DNA of 64,000 nt from Hyphomonadaceae bacterium. GTDB taxonomy: Bacteria; Pseudomonadota; Alphaproteobacteria; Caulobacterales; Hyphomonadaceae. Positions 43,236 through 52,453 of this stretch are shown here, piece by piece. The notes beneath the pieces were generated by a model. The model had not been told where the DNA came from, searched no databases, and saw nothing but the letters and a program-made list of their open reading frames with translations. The stretch spans positions 1 to 64,000 of the forward strand of contig JAUYPV010000049.1 in NCBI GenBank assembly GCA_030697555.1, in the 5' to 3' direction. The position numbers and the translations under genes are program-made. Position 1 is the stretch's first letter. The number at the start of each line of letters is the position of its first letter.

Positions 43236-44762
43236 ATGCAACTGACGCAAGGCCTTCACCGCTGCCGCGACCTCTTCCCGAACCGGGCAGCCACGATATG
43301 TGCGGGCAGGACCAAGACTTGGGCTACTCTGGTCGATCGAATTGCTCGCCTTGCGGGGGGCTTTCAAAAGATTGGCGTCATGCCGGGAGACCGGGTGGTC
43401 ATTCTCTCACTTAACAGCGATTACTTTGTCGAGGCGCTTTACGCCGCCGCTTGGGTTGGCGCCGTTTTCGTCCCGTTCAACACACGATGGGCGAAAGCCG
43501 AGATCGAGCACGCCGTCAATGATTGCGAGCCGAGGATCGCTCTATTGGACGATACTTTCGCTTCGCACACCGAGGCGTTCTCCGCTCGTGGCGTCAAGGT
43601 GCTGCATATGGAACAAACCCATGGCGCGGATTCGCTTGAATGTCTGATCCAAAGCTCTCCTCCCGCCGACGACAGACGCAAGAAGGGCGAGACACTCGCT
43701 GGCATATTCTACACGGGTGGAACGACAGGCCGCTCCAAGGGCGTGAAGCTCAGCCACAGAAACATCCTAAGTAGCTTCTTCTCCCTTCACGCGATCGCGC
43801 TGTACCCCTCGGAGACAATCTTCCTGCATACGCCGCCAATGTTTCACCTGGCGGACGCGGGGCTGCTTTTTGGACTAACGCAGCTTGGCGCGACGCACGT
43901 GATCTTGCCCGGCTTTGAGCCGGGCTCGACATTGCGCGCCATCGAGCAGCACCGCGTCTCGGCGTTGGTTCTCGTGCCGACCATGATCGGCATGCTCTGC
44001 GAAGCACTACGCGACGCCGCGGTCGATCTCTCAAGCGTCGGCATGCTGTCCTACGGCGCCTCGCCGATTTCGAGCGCGGTTCTTGAGCGCGCCATGGCGG
44101 CCTTTCCCAACGCGCGCTTCGTGCAGGGCTATGGTCAAACCGAATTATCTCCCGCCGCCACCGTGTTGGATCACGCGGACCATTTGGCCGGACGCCTGCA
44201 ATCGGCCGGACGCGCGATCCCTGGCGTCGACGTTCGCATCGTGAACGAATCCATGGCGGAGCTAGAGCGAGGCGCCATTGGGGAAATCGTCGTGCGCGGC
44301 GCCAATGTGATGCTCGGCTATTGGCGCCAACCCGAGCTTACCGCCAAGACGATCGTGAACGACTGGCTTCGCACTGGCGATGCGGGCTATCTGGATGTAG
44401 ATGGCTATCTCTACCTCGTCGACCGCGTGAAAGACATGATCGTGAGTGGCGGGGAGAATGTGTACTCGGCCGAAGTCGAGGACGCGCTCATGCGCCATCC
44501 CAGTATCATGCAGTGCGCGGTCATTGGCGTGCCCGACGACCGATGGGGCGAGCGTGTGCACGCGGTGCTGTATTTGCGCCCTGGCGCGAAACTCGACGAA
44601 GCCGATCTCATCGCCCATTGCGAGCCCTTGATCGCGAACTACAAGCGTCCCCGCTCGTTCGAGCTGCGCGACAGTCCGCTTCCGTTATCCGGCGTCGGCA
44701 AGATATTGAAGACCGAGCTTCGCAAACCATACTGGCAAGATCGATCACGCAATGTCGGCTGA
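43236..44762 (+). CDS. Acyl-CoA synthetase (AMP-forming ligase)
   Basis: The 508-residue ANL-superfamily enzyme has the P-loop-like YTGGTTGRSKGVKLSH (159-174), the adenine motif QGYGQTE, and the hinge DWLRTGDAGYLD with later KDMIVSGGENVYSAEVE. The C-terminal catalytic Lys lies in SGVGKILKTELR. It activates a carboxylic acid to its CoA thioester, the entry step of the cluster. The ATG at 43236 gives the common MQLTQGLHR start; an ATG at 43158 lies within the terminator hairpin. The exact acid is not predictable. Confidence 0.9.
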   Translation: MQLTQGLHRCRDLFPNRAATICAGRTKTWATLVDRIARLAGGFQKIGVMPGDRVVILSLNSDYFVEALYAAAWVGAVFVPFNTRWAKAEIEHAVNDCEPRIALLDDTFASHTEAFSARGVKVLHMEQTHGADSLECLIQSSPPADDRRKKGETLAGIFYTGGTTGRSKGVKLSHRNILSSFFSLHAIALYPSETIFLHTPPMFHLADAGLLFGLTQLGATHVILPGFEPGSTLRAIEQHRVSALVLVPTMIGMLCEALRDAAVDLSSVGMLSYGASPISSAVLERAMAAFPNARFVQGYGQTELSPAATVLDHADHLAGRLQSAGRAIPGVDVRIVNESMAELERGAIGEIVVRGANVMLGYWRQPELTAKTIVNDWLRTGDAGYLDVDGYLYLVDRVKDMIVSGGENVYSAEVEDALMRHPSIMQCAVIGVPDDRWGERVHAVLYLRPGAKLDEADLIAHCEPLIANYKRPRSFELRDSPLPLSGVGKILKTELRKPYWQDRSRNVG

Positions 44763-44773
44763 GCGCCCGTCAC

Positions 44774-45373
44774 TCACGGCGACGCGCGCAGAAACCTCCC
44801 GATCAGGGTCTCCAATGCTTCGCCGAACTTCGCGGCGTTGAGTTTGGGGTCACGGACGGCGAGCGTCTTACACCCGTCGAGAATGCTGATGAGAATAATC
44901 GCGGCCATGTCCGGATCGAGACTGGTATCGATCTTTCCGCGTTTTTGGCCGTCGCGCAGGAACTCGGCCAAGAGCTTGCGCATGCCCGCCGTGTGCTCTC
45001 GTAGCGCCTTGGCGATCGCTGGATTTCGGCCGGCTTCCGACAGGATTTCCAACAGCACGCCGCCGCCGCCACTTAGTTTCTTGTACGATCGGAATCTCTC
45101 GACCTCCGCCAACACGGCGTCGACCGGGTCGGGTTGGTCAACGAGACGCGCAAGGCCCGTCTCCACATACTCAAGGCCCCTGGCCGAAATGGCGTTCATG
45201 ATCGCCACCTTGCTCTCGAAATAATGATAAAGGTGGCCAGGGCTGATGCCCGCCTCATCGCAGATCTGGGCGATCGTCGTCGCGTGAAAGCCCCGCCGCG
45301 CGATGCACCGCTCGGCGGCGTCGAGAATTTCCGCGCTCTTGGCGTCGTGTTTCGCTGTGTCGACCGTCCGCAT
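44774..45373 (-). CDS. TetR-family transcriptional regulator
   Basis: The 199-residue protein has an N-terminal TetR helix-turn-helix (ATTIAQICDEAGISPGHLYHYFESK) and a ligand domain ending IGRFLRASP. It is convergent with the acyl-CoA ligase and divergent from the SDR at 45483. A perfect 12-base palindrome, GAGCAAATGCTC, lies 17 bases upstream of its start and is the obvious operator. It probably represses the catabolic genes until an acyl-CoA or precursor binds (inference). Confidence 0.9.
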   Translation of the reverse strand: MRTVDTAKHDAKSAEILDAAERCIARRGFHATTIAQICDEAGISPGHLYHYFESKVAIMNAISARGLEYVETGLARLVDQPDPVDAVLAEVERFRSYKKLSGGGGVLLEILSEAGRNPAIAKALREHTAGMRKLLAEFLRDGQKRGKIDTSLDPDMAAIILISILDGCKTLAVRDPKLNAAKFGEALETLIGRFLRASP

Positions 45374-45389
45374 CTCGCATCCATTGTTC

Positions 45390-45401
45390 GAGCAAATGCT
45401 C
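45390..45401. promoter_or_regulatory. Palindromic TetR operator candidate
   Basis: GAGCA-AA-TGCTC is a perfect inverted repeat in the 109-bp gap between the divergent tetR and SDR genes. It sits 10 bases before a TTGACA hexamer at 45411-45416. Confidence 0.6.
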
Positions 45402-45410
45402 TATTATTCG

Positions 45411-45440
45411 TTGACACCGAATTACGCATCAAGATAGTTA
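45411..45440 (+). promoter_or_regulatory. Candidate promoter of SDR/MFS genes
   Basis: TTGACA at 45411-45416 is a perfect -35 hexamer. About 17 bases later comes a weak -10-like ATAGTT. It is positioned to drive the SDR at 45483 and could be covered by TetR bound at the adjacent palindrome. Confidence 0.35.
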
Positions 45441-45482
45441 GTGCGTCCACTCTATTTTAGAAGCTTGAGCGAGATAAAGCGC

Positions 45483-46373
45483 ATGAGATTGGTCGTAATG
45501 ACCGGGGGCACCGCTGGGATCGGGCTCGCGGCGGTCAAGGAGATGCGGCGCGACCGCGACGTCCGGGTGCTGGTCGGCGCTCGTGGCGCCGATCCGTCCG
45601 ACGGCGATCGTTTCCCACTCGATCTTGGCCGGCTCGAAAACGTCCGAAGCTTCGCGTCGATCATTGAGCGGGCGCGGGGCGAGACGGCCATCGACGCCCT
45701 CGTGCTCAACGCCGGCTTGCAGTTCAGCGATGTCGCGCACCGGACCGAGGACGGGTACGAGACGACGTTCGCCGTGAACCATCTCGCGCATTTCTTATTG
45801 CTGCGCCTGCTCATGCCCGCCCTTGCGCGGAACGCCATCGTGGTCATCACATCAAGCAATTTGCATGACCCGCGTCTGAACAAGGTCGCTCCCCCACAAC
45901 ATGCCGACATCGCGAAACTGGCGCGCGGCGAGGGCGAACTCGATGGGCCAAGGGGCGCGATGGCGGGCTTGCGGCTCTATGCGGCATCCAAGCTCTTGAA
46001 CATCATGACCGCCAGGGCGCTCGCGACGTCGCCTTTCGCACGCGAGCGTGGACTGCGCGTGATCGCCTACAACCCCGGCCTCACGCCAGGCACGAAGCTC
46101 ACGCGCAGCCACCCTACCGCGTTTCGAATTCCACATGGCTTCATTCTATCCATTCTGGCGCCCATCCAGCGCATGAACACCGTCGCGGGCGGCGGCAAGA
46201 TCCTCGCAGATCTTGCTCTGGGCGCGGCCACGCCACCGGTGGGAGAGTTCTACGCATCCCACGTAAAGCGCCGCTTGGAATGGACGACCCCTTCCGAAGC
46301 CGTCATGGACGAGAGCCAAACGGCGAAAGTCTGGCGCGATAGCGCGATCATGCTCAACCTGCCGCAAACCTGA
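45483..46373 (+). CDS. Short-chain dehydrogenase/reductase
   Basis: The 296-residue SDR has the cofactor motif TGGTAGIG near residue 7, NAG at about 80, and a catalytic YAASK. It starts at the ATG at 45483; 14 upstream in-frame residues overlap the promoter. It resembles retinol dehydrogenase/WW-domain oxidoreductase-like SDRs that act on hydrophobic alcohols. It is followed after 10 bases by an MFS gene, so both are probably one transcript under TetR control. Confidence 0.85.
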   Translation: MRLVVMTGGTAGIGLAAVKEMRRDRDVRVLVGARGADPSDGDRFPLDLGRLENVRSFASIIERARGETAIDALVLNAGLQFSDVAHRTEDGYETTFAVNHLAHFLLLRLLMPALARNAIVVITSSNLHDPRLNKVAPPQHADIAKLARGEGELDGPRGAMAGLRLYAASKLLNIMTARALATSPFARERGLRVIAYNPGLTPGTKLTRSHPTAFRIPHGFILSILAPIQRMNTVAGGGKILADLALGAATPPVGEFYASHVKRRLEWTTPSEAVMDESQTAKVWRDSAIMLNLPQT

Positions 46374-46383
46374 GATTTGACCG

Positions 46384-47613
46384 ATGTTGCCGCGCGGCTC
46401 TCTATCCTTCGCCGCACTGCGAACACCACAATTTCGCTGGCTTCTCGGCACGTTCACGTTGGCCATGATGGCCGACAACATCGAGCACGTGATCACCTAT
46501 TGGGTGATATTTCGAGAGTTTCAATCGCCCGCCCTGGGCGGCTTCGCCGTGTTGTCGCACTGGTTGCCGTATCTGCTCTTTTCTTTTCCCCTGGGAGCGC
46601 TGGCGGACCGCATCGATGCGCGCCCGCTCGTCTTGTTTGGCATGGCGTTGTTTGTCAGCGTGTCACTGGGATGGGGCTATTTCTTTCTGACCGACACCCT
46701 CGAGATGTGGCACGCGACGGTGCTTCTGGTTTTGCACGGGTGCGCGGGCGTCTGCTGGATCGCGCCGGGACAAATGTTGCTGCACCGACTGGTGGCCGAC
46801 GAAGACTTGCAAAGCGCCATTAGGCTGAGCGCCACCGGGCGCTACCTTGGCGTTCTCGCGGGCCCCGCCATTGGCGCGGCGATGCTGTTTTGGCTGGGCC
46901 CCATCACCGGCATGTTCTTGAACGCTTGTTTCTATATCCCGGCGATGGCGTGGCTCATGAGCCTCCCGGCCAGGCGCGCGCCGGGACCCGCGCAGCGCAT
47001 TCCAAATGAACGCTTGGGATCAACGCTGCGCGTCATCGCCAACCGGCCAGCGATCGCCACGATGACGGTGCTGTGCACCGCAGCCGCCGCGCTCGTCGGC
47101 AACAGCTACCAGGCCCAAATGCCGATCTTTGCGATTGACCTGGGCCAAGGCGACCCGGACGGCTTTTACGCCGCCTTGCTGGCCGCGGACGCCGCTGGCG
47201 CGCTTGTCGGCGGTCTCGCACTCGAAGCGAGCGGGAAACTAAATCCGGGCGCGCGCCTTGCGCTTCTGCTCGCGCTCGCGTGGTGCGCCGCGCTCGCGAT
47301 CTTCGCAGTCTCCGGGTCCTATGCGTTGGCGCTGGGGTGCCTCTTCGTGGCCGGATTTTTCGAGCTCGCCTTCAGCAGCATGGCGCAGACGGTGGTTCAA
47401 CTCGAAGCCCCCAACGATGTGCGCGGGCGCATACTCGGCGTCTTCGCGACCGGCTCCTTGGGGTTTCGCGCCTTTTCCGGGATAACGGTGGGCCTTCTCG
47501 GCGTTGTTTACGGCGTCCACGTCTCGCTCGCGCTATCGTGCGCAGTATTGTTCGCGGTGATCGTCCTGCTTCTCATCCTTGGCCGGGGCCCGACGCGGAA
47601 GAAAACGGCGTAG
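46384..47613 (+). CDS. MFS transporter
   Basis: The 409-residue polytopic protein has twelve predicted helices and the MFS loop GALADRIDARPLVLFG between helices 2 and 3. It is of the MFS_3/enterobactin-exporter-like type (IAPGQMLLHRLVADEDLQSA). It could export intermediates or import substrate for the surrounding pathway. The TAG at 47611-47613 is followed by 86 bases before the LysR gene. Confidence 0.85.
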   Translation: MLPRGSLSFAALRTPQFRWLLGTFTLAMMADNIEHVITYWVIFREFQSPALGGFAVLSHWLPYLLFSFPLGALADRIDARPLVLFGMALFVSVSLGWGYFFLTDTLEMWHATVLLVLHGCAGVCWIAPGQMLLHRLVADEDLQSAIRLSATGRYLGVLAGPAIGAAMLFWLGPITGMFLNACFYIPAMAWLMSLPARRAPGPAQRIPNERLGSTLRVIANRPAIATMTVLCTAAAALVGNSYQAQMPIFAIDLGQGDPDGFYAALLAADAAGALVGGLALEASGKLNPGARLALLLALAWCAALAIFAVSGSYALALGCLFVAGFFELAFSSMAQTVVQLEAPNDVRGRILGVFATGSLGFRAFSGITVGLLGVVYGVHVSLALSCAVLFAVIVLLLILGRGPTRKKTA

Positions 47614-47699
47614 AGGCTTCCACCGATTGGTGCGATCTATTGCCTCTCGCCGCGACGTTTACGAACTGACCGCGCAGTAGGAAGGAATTGGCTGCGATC

Positions 47700-48608
47700 A
47701 TGGACATTCGCCTCACGCATGTCGCGCACGCGATCGCGGTCGCCCGCACGGGGTCTTTCACCGCCGCGGCGAAAGACATCGGCATCACCCAATCGGCGGT
47801 CACCCGAGGCGTCGCCGACCTTGAGCGGCAAATAGGCTACGAAATATTCCACAGAACCTCCCGCCGGGTTCTGCTCACGGACCGCGGACGAATCTTCATC
47901 GAAAGCGCCGAGCGCCTTCTCGCCGATGCGCGGACGCTCCTCTCCAGTCAAGCGTCCGGAGACGCATTCGCGGACACGCTTCGGGTCGGCATTTGTCCGG
48001 CTGCCCTTGAATGGATGCTGTTCGAACCAACGATCGCGCTCCAACGCAAGCATCCCAACCTTCGTTTCGATCTAAGCTCCTCAAGCTTCGAACGCATGGT
48101 CCAATCGCTGCTAGCCGGCAGTGTCGATGTCGCGGTGGGTTTCGCCGGCGCGTTCGCTGAATGGCCAGAGCTTCATCTTGAGCCCATTCCCGCGCTCAAC
48201 ACGACGCTCTTCGCGCGCAACGGCCATCCTATCCTCGAACACAAGATCGCAAGCCCCGACATGCTGGTCGCCTACGATCTGGTGCTGCCCTCGGGCCTGC
48301 GCCCCCATGGCGTGGCTTTTCAAGCGCTTTACGAGCACCACGGGATCGACTGGAGAAGGCGCGTCCACATCGTCGACTATTTTCCGATCACCAAGGAGAT
48401 CGTTCTCAAGTCCAACGCCCTCGCCGTCGCTCCATCGGATTACGTCGCGACGGCGCGGATGAAGCGTCTCTTCACCAGCGTCCGGGTCGACGGCTTCTCG
48501 ATCGATTTCTCGACGCCCATGTGCTGCGCGACGCGCGCGCGTTGGCGTCAGACCCCGGCGGTGCGCGAATTCATCATCACGACAAGGAAATCCACCACCA
48601 AACGTTGA
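47700..48608 (+). CDS. LysR-family transcriptional regulator
   Basis: The 302-residue protein has the LysR winged HTH at residues 3-62 (AVARTGSFTAAAKDIGITQSAVTRGVADLE). A periplasmic-binding-like effector domain follows (LRVGICPAALEW, GSVDVAVGF). The ATG at 47700 gives the standard length. It is on the same strand as its neighbours rather than divergent. It is a second regulator in the cluster beside TetR, so pathway control may be layered. Confidence 0.9.
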   Translation: MDIRLTHVAHAIAVARTGSFTAAAKDIGITQSAVTRGVADLERQIGYEIFHRTSRRVLLTDRGRIFIESAERLLADARTLLSSQASGDAFADTLRVGICPAALEWMLFEPTIALQRKHPNLRFDLSSSSFERMVQSLLAGSVDVAVGFAGAFAEWPELHLEPIPALNTTLFARNGHPILEHKIASPDMLVAYDLVLPSGLRPHGVAFQALYEHHGIDWRRRVHIVDYFPITKEIVLKSNALAVAPSDYVATARMKRLFTSVRVDGFSIDFSTPMCCATRARWRQTPAVREFIITTRKSTTKR

Positions 48609-48997
48609 CGCCTGGGGACGCGACCGCGACCGCGCGCGGCGCGTGTCCTGTCGCGCGAAGCGCTTGGGATCGATGTGAAAGAGAGGCTCCCCGCGGACGC
48701 CGGCCGTCGTCGCTCGCGCCGCGCCCGGCGTCTTGCTGATACTGGCCTGAATAGATGGGCATATTAATGAATTTATACGGAGGCGATGCCTGTGACAGGT
48801 TGAGGCCCGAAGCCGCGCACGGAACGTCGGAGGGGAAGGTGTCGAGACAATATCGCGCCCGCCACCGCGCGAACCAAACCGCGCTCCCACACGCTGTCAC
48901 CACGAGCAAGTCGCGCGGCGCGCCGAACCCACAAGTCCGCGCATTTAGCGGGCGTTTGAATTCAGCGGTTACCCCGCTCGCCGTTCTGGAGATGTCT
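48609..48997. other. Gap of about 390 bases, no feature seen
   Basis: The esterase frame is open through this gap back to 48755, but the translation is Arg-rich and lacks a signal peptide, so it is not coding. A LysR binding site could lie here; no clear T-N11-A palindrome was picked out. Confidence 0.4.
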
Positions 48998-50671
48998 ATG
49001 ATTTTTCGCTCCCTTCGCTGCTCGGTGACCCTACTCGCGTGCGCCGCCGCGCTGAGCGCGTGCACATCCGTCCCGCCCCCACTTATTTTGACGGCGGCGA
49101 GTTGCACGGCGCTATCGGGAACGACAATCGCGGCGACGGATATTGGCTTGCCCACCAATGGCGCGCGCGTCACCGCCGCGGAGTTTGTCGCCGCGAACGC
49201 TGAAGGGGCGCCCGAGCATTGCCTGGTGTCGGCGGACATCGACCCGGTCGATCAAACGGCGCCGGATATTCAAATGCACATTGCCTTGCCGACCAACTGG
49301 AACGGCAACGCGCTCATGCATGGCGGCGGCGGCCTCGATGGCTTCATCCCGGACGTCACTGGCAATCAACCGATATCGCGCCTTGCAAGAGCGCCGTTGG
49401 CGCGCGGCTATGCCGTGTTTGGATCCGATGGCGGGCACCAGGGGCCGAGCCCCGCCTTCGCGGCCAATCGAGAATCCTACCTCAATTATCTGGGTGAAGC
49501 GCTGAAGAAGACCCATGACGTGTCGCTCGCGATCATCATCCGTACCTATGGCCGAGATCCCGAGAGAAGTTATTTTATGGGGAGCTCTCGCGGCGGCGCT
49601 GAAGGTCTTGCCGTCGCCGCACGGTGGCCGGACGATTGGGACGGTGTTGTATCGCTCTATCCGGCGCGCAGCGGCGAGAGCGCACTGATGATGTTCGGGA
49701 TGCTCGTTCGAGAGCAAGTGCTTGCAGCACCTGGCGCATGGCTTTCACCGCAAGATCGAGGCCTCCTCTTTGACGCCGCGCTTGAGCGCTGTGACACCCT
49801 CGACGGCGCCGAGGACGGTGTCATCAGCAACATCCGCGAATGTCGTGCAGTCTTCGATCCCGCGGCCGCGCGCTTGCGCGGCGCCCCGCTGCGCTGCGAG
49901 GGCGGGGCGGATTTGGGCGACAATTGTCTTTCCGATGCGCAAATTCGCGCAATTCGCTTGATCGATCAGCCGGCGCGTTCAACCTTTCCGGAAGCGACGG
50001 GCGATGCCGCCTTCCCGGGCTACAACATCCTCACCTCGGATTCCGGACGCCCGTCTGCATATGGAACGCCGGGCTTCGTGAGCTTTGGACTTGGCGCCAA
50101 TGAGCCTGGCCTGCCGTTCCGCCCAGGCATGTCGCTCAGCACGTTCTTCACCCAGGCGTACTTCCAGGCATTTCTTGGCTTGGGGCCGAGCTTTGATCCG
50201 TATGCGCTCGATCTCGACAATCCGCCCGAGGCAATCCGGGCTCGCTTCGCGGAGATCGCACGCCTAGACACCGCGGACACCGATCTCACGGGCTTCGCCG
50301 CGCGGGGCGGCAAATTGATCCTCATCCACGGGACCGACGATATGTTGATCAGCCCGCGATGGAGCGAGCACTTCTATGCGAACGCGCGCCAGCGCCTCGG
50401 CGAGGGACGCACGCAGAGTACCATTCGCTACTACGAAATTCCCGGTTACAGCCACGGCTCCAGCGACGTCTTCGATGCTTCCTTTGACACGTTGACGGCG
50501 CTTGCGAATTGGGTCGAACGCGGCGTCGATCCGGCCGAGCGTGAAGTCGTGGCCGATCCCTCCGATGACACGACGAGGACGCGACCGCTTTGCCTCTATC
50601 CACGTTTCGCGCGCTACGGCGGCTCTGGAGACATGAATTCGGCCGCGTCCTTTGTCTGCGCCGAGCGCTAA
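48998..50671 (+). CDS. Tannase/feruloyl-esterase-family lipoprotein
   Basis: The 557-residue alpha/beta hydrolase of the tannase family has a lipoprotein signal (LLACAAALSAC, lipobox LSAC). The nucleophile motif is YFMGSSRGGAEG (GxSxGG), LIHGTDDMLISP holds the catalytic Asp and GYSHGSSD the catalytic His. It starts at the ATG at 48998, six bases after GGAG; an ATG at 48992 abuts that site. It would cleave an ester in the periplasm or outer membrane, releasing the acid that the ligase activates (inference). Confidence 0.85.
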   Translation: MIFRSLRCSVTLLACAAALSACTSVPPPLILTAASCTALSGTTIAATDIGLPTNGARVTAAEFVAANAEGAPEHCLVSADIDPVDQTAPDIQMHIALPTNWNGNALMHGGGGLDGFIPDVTGNQPISRLARAPLARGYAVFGSDGGHQGPSPAFAANRESYLNYLGEALKKTHDVSLAIIIRTYGRDPERSYFMGSSRGGAEGLAVAARWPDDWDGVVSLYPARSGESALMMFGMLVREQVLAAPGAWLSPQDRGLLFDAALERCDTLDGAEDGVISNIRECRAVFDPAAARLRGAPLRCEGGADLGDNCLSDAQIRAIRLIDQPARSTFPEATGDAAFPGYNILTSDSGRPSAYGTPGFVSFGLGANEPGLPFRPGMSLSTFFTQAYFQAFLGLGPSFDPYALDLDNPPEAIRARFAEIARLDTADTDLTGFAARGGKLILIHGTDDMLISPRWSEHFYANARQRLGEGRTQSTIRYYEIPGYSHGSSDVFDASFDTLTALANWVERGVDPAEREVVADPSDDTTRTRPLCLYPRFARYGGSGDMNSAASFVCAER

Positions 50672-50751
50672 GTCGAACTTCGGATGAACGCGCTCGCCAG
50701 GGACAATCGCGTCCTGCTTTTTCGACCTGGCGACTTGTGAGCGAGATCAAC

Positions 50752-51582
50752 ATGAAAAGCGTATTTCGGGCCGATGCGCTCGCTGGAAAGACCGCGTTCG
50801 TTGCCGGCGGCACGAGCGGCATCAACCTTGGCATCGCCACCCGCCTTGCACAGCACGGCGCGAAAGTAACGCTGCTCGGCAGGAACGAGCTAAAGGCGAA
50901 CGACGCGGCCCAATCACTCCGCGCGGGAGGCTTTGACGCGATGGCGGTTTGCGCGGATGTGCGCGACTACGGCGCCGTGGAAGACGCGCTCGGCAAAGCG
51001 GCGCAACGATATGGGCAGTTCGACATTGTGGTTTCCGGCGCCGCGGGAAATTTCGTTGCGCCGGTGCTTGGCATGTCCGCCAACGGCTTTCGCGCCGTGG
51101 TCGACATCGATTTGATCGGCACCTTCAACGTCTGCCGCGCCGCGTTCGTGCATTTGCGACGCCCTGGCGCCGTCGTTCTTAACATCTCCGCGGGGCAAGC
51201 GGTGAACGCGCGTCCCTATCAAGCTCATGTCTCGGCCGCCAAGGCCGGCGTCAACATGCTGACAAAGGCGTTGGCGATGGAATGGGGCCCCGCCGGCGTG
51301 CGCGTGCTCGGCATTTCACCTGGGCCGGTCAAGGACACCGAGGGCATGCGTCGTCTGACCCCGACCGCGGAAGCCGAGAAGGCGCTCTGTGACACGATCC
51401 CGCTGCGCCGCTACGCGCAGGCGCGAGAACTTGGCGATCTGGCCGTGTTCCTGTCGAGCGATGCCGCCGGTTACATGACCGGCGCGATCGTCGATTGCGA
51501 TGGCGGCAGTCAGTTGGGCGACGCGAGCGCCGATTCCATCCCCGCTGAGTTTCTCACGCACGACGACGACGCGAAGACCTAA
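50752..51582 (+). CDS. SDR-family oxidoreductase
   Basis: The 276-residue SDR has AGGTSGINLGIA as a variant cofactor loop and GAAGNF in place of NAG. ISAGQAVNARPYQAHVSAAKAG carries the active-site Ser; the usual YxxxK Tyr position reads HVSAAK, so His may replace the catalytic Tyr. It resembles 2,4-dienoyl-CoA reductases of the DECR type, in which the YxxxK Tyr is also absent, and it ends with a C-terminal VDCDGGSQLG. It fits reduction of an unsaturated acyl-CoA. It follows the esterase after 80 bases. Confidence 0.82.
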   Translation: MKSVFRADALAGKTAFVAGGTSGINLGIATRLAQHGAKVTLLGRNELKANDAAQSLRAGGFDAMAVCADVRDYGAVEDALGKAAQRYGQFDIVVSGAAGNFVAPVLGMSANGFRAVVDIDLIGTFNVCRAAFVHLRRPGAVVLNISAGQAVNARPYQAHVSAAKAGVNMLTKALAMEWGPAGVRVLGISPGPVKDTEGMRRLTPTAEAEKALCDTIPLRRYAQARELGDLAVFLSSDAAGYMTGAIVDCDGGSQLGDASADSIPAEFLTHDDDAKT

Positions 51583-51615
51583 CAGCAAACGCCGCTGCGG
51601 CGCCGGCTTCTCGAT

Positions 51616-52407
51616 CTATGCGCCCGTGAAGTTCGCGCGCCGCTTCCCGACGAAGGCGGCGACGCCCTCCTTGAAATCAACCGACGCCGCGGCGCGCTCC
51701 TGATGGGAGGCCTCCAAGTCGAGTTGCTCGGCAAAGCTGTTGGCGGCGCTCGCGGCCAACATTCGTTTCAGCTGGCCATAAGCGCGCGTGGGTCCCTTCG
51801 CGCGGTCCATCGCCAATCACTTAGCGGCCAAGGCGAGATCGTCGTCTTCATACCATTGACAAGCGGGACCCCAGGCGACCGCCTCCCGGGCGGCGACCTT
51901 TTGGCCGAGCATCATCATGGCCATGGCGCGCCCGGCGCCGACCAGACGCGGTACGATCCAAGACGCGCCGCCGTCAGGCACGAGGCCCACGCGAATAAAG
52001 GCCTGCAGGAAATAGCCCGGACGAGCAACCAGCACCACGTCGGCGGCGAGCGCCAAACCGCAACCGACGCCGGCGGCGGCGCCGTTGACCGCGCATACGA
52101 TCGGCTTTGCTCTCCCGCATGCCTTGTAGCAGCGGGTTCATGACATCGCGCAGCATCGCGCCAACTTCCGGCGCCGCGCCGCCCGCTTCTTCGTTTGACA
52201 CGGCGACAAGATCAGCGCCGCTGCAGAACGCGCGCCCGGCGCCGGTGATCAAGACGGCGCGAACAGATCCATCACCCAGCACTTCGCCCGTCGCGGCCGC
52301 GAGCCTTGCAGCATGGAGAGGTTGATGGCGTTCAAGCGCGCCGGGTCGTACAAGGTCACGACCGCGAGCGGCCCGTCGCATTCGACGATGATCTTGTCGA
52401 AGCTCAT
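51616..52407 (-). pseudogene. Enoyl-CoA hydratase/isomerase pseudogene
   Basis: Three collinear crotonase segments lie on the minus strand. The start (MSFDKIIVECDGPLAVVTLY, then LNAINLSMLQ) breaks at a one-base loss near 52310. The second segment (VRAVLITGAGRAFCSGADL) breaks at a one-base gain near 52120. The third (LALAADVVLVAR, then VGLVPDGGASW) hits a TGA before LAMDRAKGPTRAYGQ. Two frameshifts and one nonsense codon make it non-functional unless they are assembly errors. Intact relatives hydrate enoyl-CoA. Confidence 0.85.
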
Positions 52408-52453
52408 TTCATTGCCTTGCCTGGATCGAAGAACGATGCGACGCGCGCGACGC

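Noticed and set aside
48755-48997. Upstream start for the tannase-family protein
   Set aside because: It would bury the lipoprotein signal peptide 80 residues into the protein.
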